Notes under the pieces: generated by a model
Told to the model about the DNA's origin: nothing
What the model saw: only the letters and a program-made list of their open reading frames with translations
Databases searched by the model: none
DNA from: Rhodobacterales bacterium 52_120_T64
GTDB taxonomy: Bacteria > Pseudomonadota > Alphaproteobacteria > Rhodobacterales > Rhodobacteraceae
DNA length: 64,000 nt
Direction of reading: 5' to 3'
NCBI GenBank assembly: GCA_002162875.1
Contig: MABA01000024.1
Location: 434,001 to 498,000, forward strand
Part shown: one piece after another, positions 61,744-64,000 of the stretch
Layout of the letters: every line of letters begins with the position of its first letter
Position numbering within the stretch: the first letter of the stretch is position 1
Made by a program: the position numbers and the translations under genes

Positions 61744-62152
61744 TTAGTTGATGATCAAGGCCTGCACCTTTTCACGGATATCGTCTGGGAATTCGACGGC
61801 TTTGCGGGCGGTTGTATCAAGGTGGGCTGCGACGGATTCAACCGTTGCGCTGACCTCGCCGGATTCGCAATCGATCATTGTGTGCAAAAATCGGAGGGTC
61901 TTTGCCTTGATTTCGATGGGGTGCGAGAAGACTTCCAACGTATCACCCGCGTGTGCCTCGCGTTTGTATAAGATGTTTTGTTCGATTGCGGCCATGCTAC
62001 GGCCACTTTCGCGCAATCGTGAGGGGGAAAGACCAATGTTGGAAAATAATGCCCAGTGGCTTCGTCGAATTTGCCAATATACCACATGACCTTCATGTGA
62101 CCTTAATGCCATGGGTCGACTGTGCCCTTGTAGTTTATTTACCGTGATCCAT
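61744..62152 (-). pseudogene. decayed 4HBT thioesterase
   Basis: Conserved pieces of one hot-dog thioesterase are spread over different frames. An ATG at 62152 follows the upstream stop (TGAATG), but its frame ends after five codons. YKGTVDPWH is then readable one frame over and hits TAA (62105-62103), where the family has the catalytic C-D-H segment. GHMKVMWYIGKFDEAT continues and needs one extra base near 62053 (CACTGGG for an expected CACTTGGG) to join SNIGLSPSRLRESGR and the intact C-terminus to 61744. Two frame changes plus a stop with loss of the active-site acid indicate decay. The 122-residue frame from 62112 has a meaningless N-terminus. Confidence 0.75.
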
Positions 62153-62617
62153 TCAGGTTTCTTTTGTTGGTTCGTCGGGCGTGTTTGCCAGCACCATTAA
62201 TGTGACCAAGGATGTTGCGCAGTGGGTTTCGACGCCACCTTTGACACTGAATAATTCGGTCTGGGCGACTGTTACGCGGCGGCCAGGGCGTAAAACTTGC
62301 CCGCGGGCGATCAACAGTTCGCCGTTAGCTGGTGCCATTATATTCAACTTGTATTCGATCGTCAGGACGGAGTCCGTGGCATTCATCAGAGAAAATGCGG
62401 CGTATCCGCTTGCGTTATCCGCCAGCGTACCGATTACACCGCCATGGAAATATCCGTGCTGTTGCGTCAGTCTTCGATCGTAGGGGATTTGCAGCTCGCA
62501 ATATCCTGCATCGAGATCGGTTATGCGAACCCCAAGTGTTTCCATAAAATGTTGGCGTTTAAAACTGGCGTGTGTTCGTGCCACGTAGTTTTCGTTTCGA
62601 ACGGTGAATTCTGACAT
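62153..62617 (-). CDS. PaaI-family hot-dog thioesterase
   Basis: A 154-residue thioesterase. QHGYFHGGVIGTLADNASGYAA near residues 54-75 is the active-site strand and helix of the PaaI/YdiI type. It likely hydrolyses aromatic or medium-chain acyl-CoA. ATG 62617 has AGGAGGA upstream; the longer frame is not supported. It lies one base from the remains of a second thioesterase gene that once formed an operon with it. Confidence 0.88.
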   Translation of the reverse strand: MSEFTVRNENYVARTHASFKRQHFMETLGVRITDLDAGYCELQIPYDRRLTQQHGYFHGGVIGTLADNASGYAAFSLMNATDSVLTIEYKLNIMAPANGELLIARGQVLRPGRRVTVAQTELFSVKGGVETHCATSLVTLMVLANTPDEPTKET

Positions 62618-62748
62618 GGTTCCTCCTGCGTACGACGATAGCCGAGGTCGTCGGTTTGCCAAGTGAAACGTTGCGTCGCAGCCTGCTAGAAAAATGCAAT
62701 ATTCATGCATCCTGATGTGTGATAGGAGGTCGGAAAGGGGAATGGTTA

Positions 62749-63336
62749 ATGAGTTTTATCCGCAATATTTTGGCGCTTTTGGGCGTGGCCGCAATCGGTG
62801 TTATGGTTTGGATTGGACCGACTGCTTACAGGTACAAAGTTGCTTTTGACGGTTTTGACGAGAAGTCGATTGATATTTACAAAGGTCTAGGCGAGCGTTT
62901 GATCGCGCATGGCAATGCTGTCGGTGCAACCGTCTGGAGTGCGAAGGTGGCCGAAGGGTTGACGTTCGAGGAGGTCGATCAATCGATCCGCAACATCGCG
63001 ATTGAACGCAACATTCGTGGCGTAGGGGCCTTGCCACTTGGTGATCAGGTTGCGGCGATGACTGGCTCGCCGTGGCGCAAGTTGAATATCTACCTCTACT
63101 GCAACCCGCTTACGGCTGCCAAAATGGTCGAGCATGATATTGCATATGCCGCTTATTTGCCTTGCCGCGTCTCTTTGGTCGAGGATGAGCACGGCGATCT
63201 GTGGCTTTATACGCTGGACATGGATCTGATGATTTATGGCGGCAAATCGCTACCGCCAGAGCTTCTGGAAGAAGCGCTACATGTTAAGGACATCATGCTG
63301 GATATCCTAGAGCGCGCGGCCGAGGGTGACTTTTAA
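62749..63336 (+). CDS. DUF302 membrane-anchored protein
   Basis: A 195-residue protein with an N-terminal transmembrane helix (about 8-27) and a DUF302-like body, seen in VWSAKVAEGLTFEEVDQSIR and IYLYCNPLTAAKMVEHD. Function is unknown; the family fold is known from structural genomics only. ATG 62749 is chosen, with AAGGGG nine bases upstream; a GTG at 62719 would add ten residues. It overlaps the convergent transporter gene by four bases. Confidence 0.82.
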   Translation: MSFIRNILALLGVAAIGVMVWIGPTAYRYKVAFDGFDEKSIDIYKGLGERLIAHGNAVGATVWSAKVAEGLTFEEVDQSIRNIAIERNIRGVGALPLGDQVAAMTGSPWRKLNIYLYCNPLTAAKMVEHDIAYAAYLPCRVSLVEDEHGDLWLYTLDMDLMIYGGKSLPPELLEEALHVKDIMLDILERAAEGDF

Positions 63337-64000
63337 GGTATAGCAAGAAATATCGCGATAAGTGGTAACAGCAGCATTGAAAGCACTGTTTGCCACGCCA
63401 GAATATCGGCATATAGGTCTGCGTCACCGCCCATCTGTTTTGCCACGATGTACCCGTTCGAAGCTGCGGGAACCGCGAGGACCAAGACGCCCGCAAGCGT
63501 CTGCGTCGGGCTTAGGTCTATGAACGCCGCGAGGGATAAAAACAGAGTCGGGCACAGGCCAAGCCGAAAAATAATTCCGGCCCAGACGGCATAAGATAGC
63601 TTTAGCAAGCGTCTAAACTTTATTCCGGCCCCAACCGCAAGCAGACCGACGCCCAAAGTGGCCCGCCCGATTAAGTCCAGCGTTTGGTCGATCACTTGTG
63701 GGAGCGTTACGCCCGACAGGTTTATTGCAAGGCCGATCAGACACGCCTGCACCAACGGGTTCTTGAAAACGATGATGACGATCTTGCGGATCGAGGTACG
63801 ACCGTCTCCGAACATGGCGAGGACGATAATATTTGCAACATTGATCAACGGTACCAGTATGGCCATGGCCACCGCGATCAGGACAAATCCCTCTGGTCCG
63901 ATTAACAATTCGGCCGCGGCCAGAGCGATAAAGGCATTCCAGCGAATCGTCGTTTGAAACAGCGTCGTGAATGAAGGGTTTGGCAATCGGTCGTGACTGA
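63333..64000 (-). CDS. AEC-family transporter, C-terminal part
   Basis: The last 222 codons of an auxin-efflux-carrier-type permease; the N-terminal 80-90 residues lie beyond the right edge, and the frame is open there. Six hydrophobic segments are visible. FQTTIRWNAFIALA, VFKNPLVQACLIGLAIN and VPAASNGYIVAKQMGGDADLY match the family. Such proteins export or import organic acids; the substrate is unknown. Confidence 0.9.
   Translation of the reverse strand, partial: SHDRLPNPSFTTLFQTTIRWNAFIALAAAELLIGPEGFVLIAVAMAILVPLINVANIIVLAMFGDGRTSIRKIVIIVFKNPLVQACLIGLAINLSGVTLPQVIDQTLDLIGRATLGVGLLAVGAGIKFRRLLKLSYAVWAGIIFRLGLCPTLFLSLAAFIDLSPTQTLAGVLVLAVPAASNGYIVAKQMGGDADLYADILAWQTVLSMLLLPLIAIFLAIP

Noticed and set aside
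61744-62112. Intact 122-residue thioesterase
   Set aside because: Its first 30 residues do not match the family, while the conserved N-terminal sequence is found in another frame of the same DNA.

Overview
The window reads as a chromosomal segment of an alphaproteobacterium of the Rhodobacteraceae (Roseobacter-type). Support comes from the gene families (DUF6476, DUF1636, DUF3572, DUF4169, DUF1194, ThyX, an aerobic-type CobN cluster), from a permuted two-piece tmRNA typical of Alphaproteobacteria, and from moderate GC with many ATGA/GTGA gene overlaps. No prophage, CRISPR array or rRNA was seen. The only transposase-like gene is a REP-associated tyrosine transposase (RAYT).

Region by region. 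1-5.5 kb: the start of dnaG, a small membrane protein, rluD, a probably autoregulated membrane protein/XRE pair, rpoH, an orphan BrnA-like protein and a RAYT flanked by its own palindromes. 5.5-25 kb: mostly housekeeping genes (ettA, nadD, a PBP4-type peptidase, dprA, a 2-hydroxyacid dehydrogenase, an acyl-CoA synthetase, a copper-chaperone pair, rpmB, hrpB, rimO, pleD, two cytochromes c). 25-45.7 kb: a large cobalamin island. A first operon holds cbiD, cobK, DUF1636, cobW, a GNAT enzyme, cobN and a YnfA-type protein. nadA-nadC run the other way, followed by cobO. A second operon starts with a promoter and a probable cobalamin riboswitch and carries a small membrane protein, cbiX, cobH, cobL, cobI, a cbiG-cobJ fusion, cobM, cobA and cobB. 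The gene set mixes aerobic markers (CobN, CobK, CobW) with anaerobic ones (CbiD, CbiG, CbiX); cobG, cobF, cobS and cobT are not in the window. 45.7-58 kb: a candidate small RNA, LysR with a divergent indolepyruvate oxidoreductase, a TusA-like protein, ccdA, a hydrolase-like membrane protein with a P450, the fumC-DUF4169-RHH group, and thyX. 58-64 kb: gloA, three tandem DUF1194 secreted von Willebrand-like proteins, a sulfotransferase-like protein, the tmRNA gene, a decayed thioesterase next to an intact one, a DUF302 protein and the end of an AEC transporter.

Two dispersed intergenic repeat families recur at three places (about 4-5 kb, 37 kb and 56 kb): a REP palindrome whose likely mobilising enzyme is the RAYT at 4.6 kb, and a 44-bp element made of four 11-bp units. 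The observations most worth following are this pair of repeat families, the sRNA candidate at 45.8 kb, the TGA codon in the gene behind ettA, the variant cobalamin riboswitch, the near-identical leaders in front of cobL and cobM, and the operator array at 3.0 kb.
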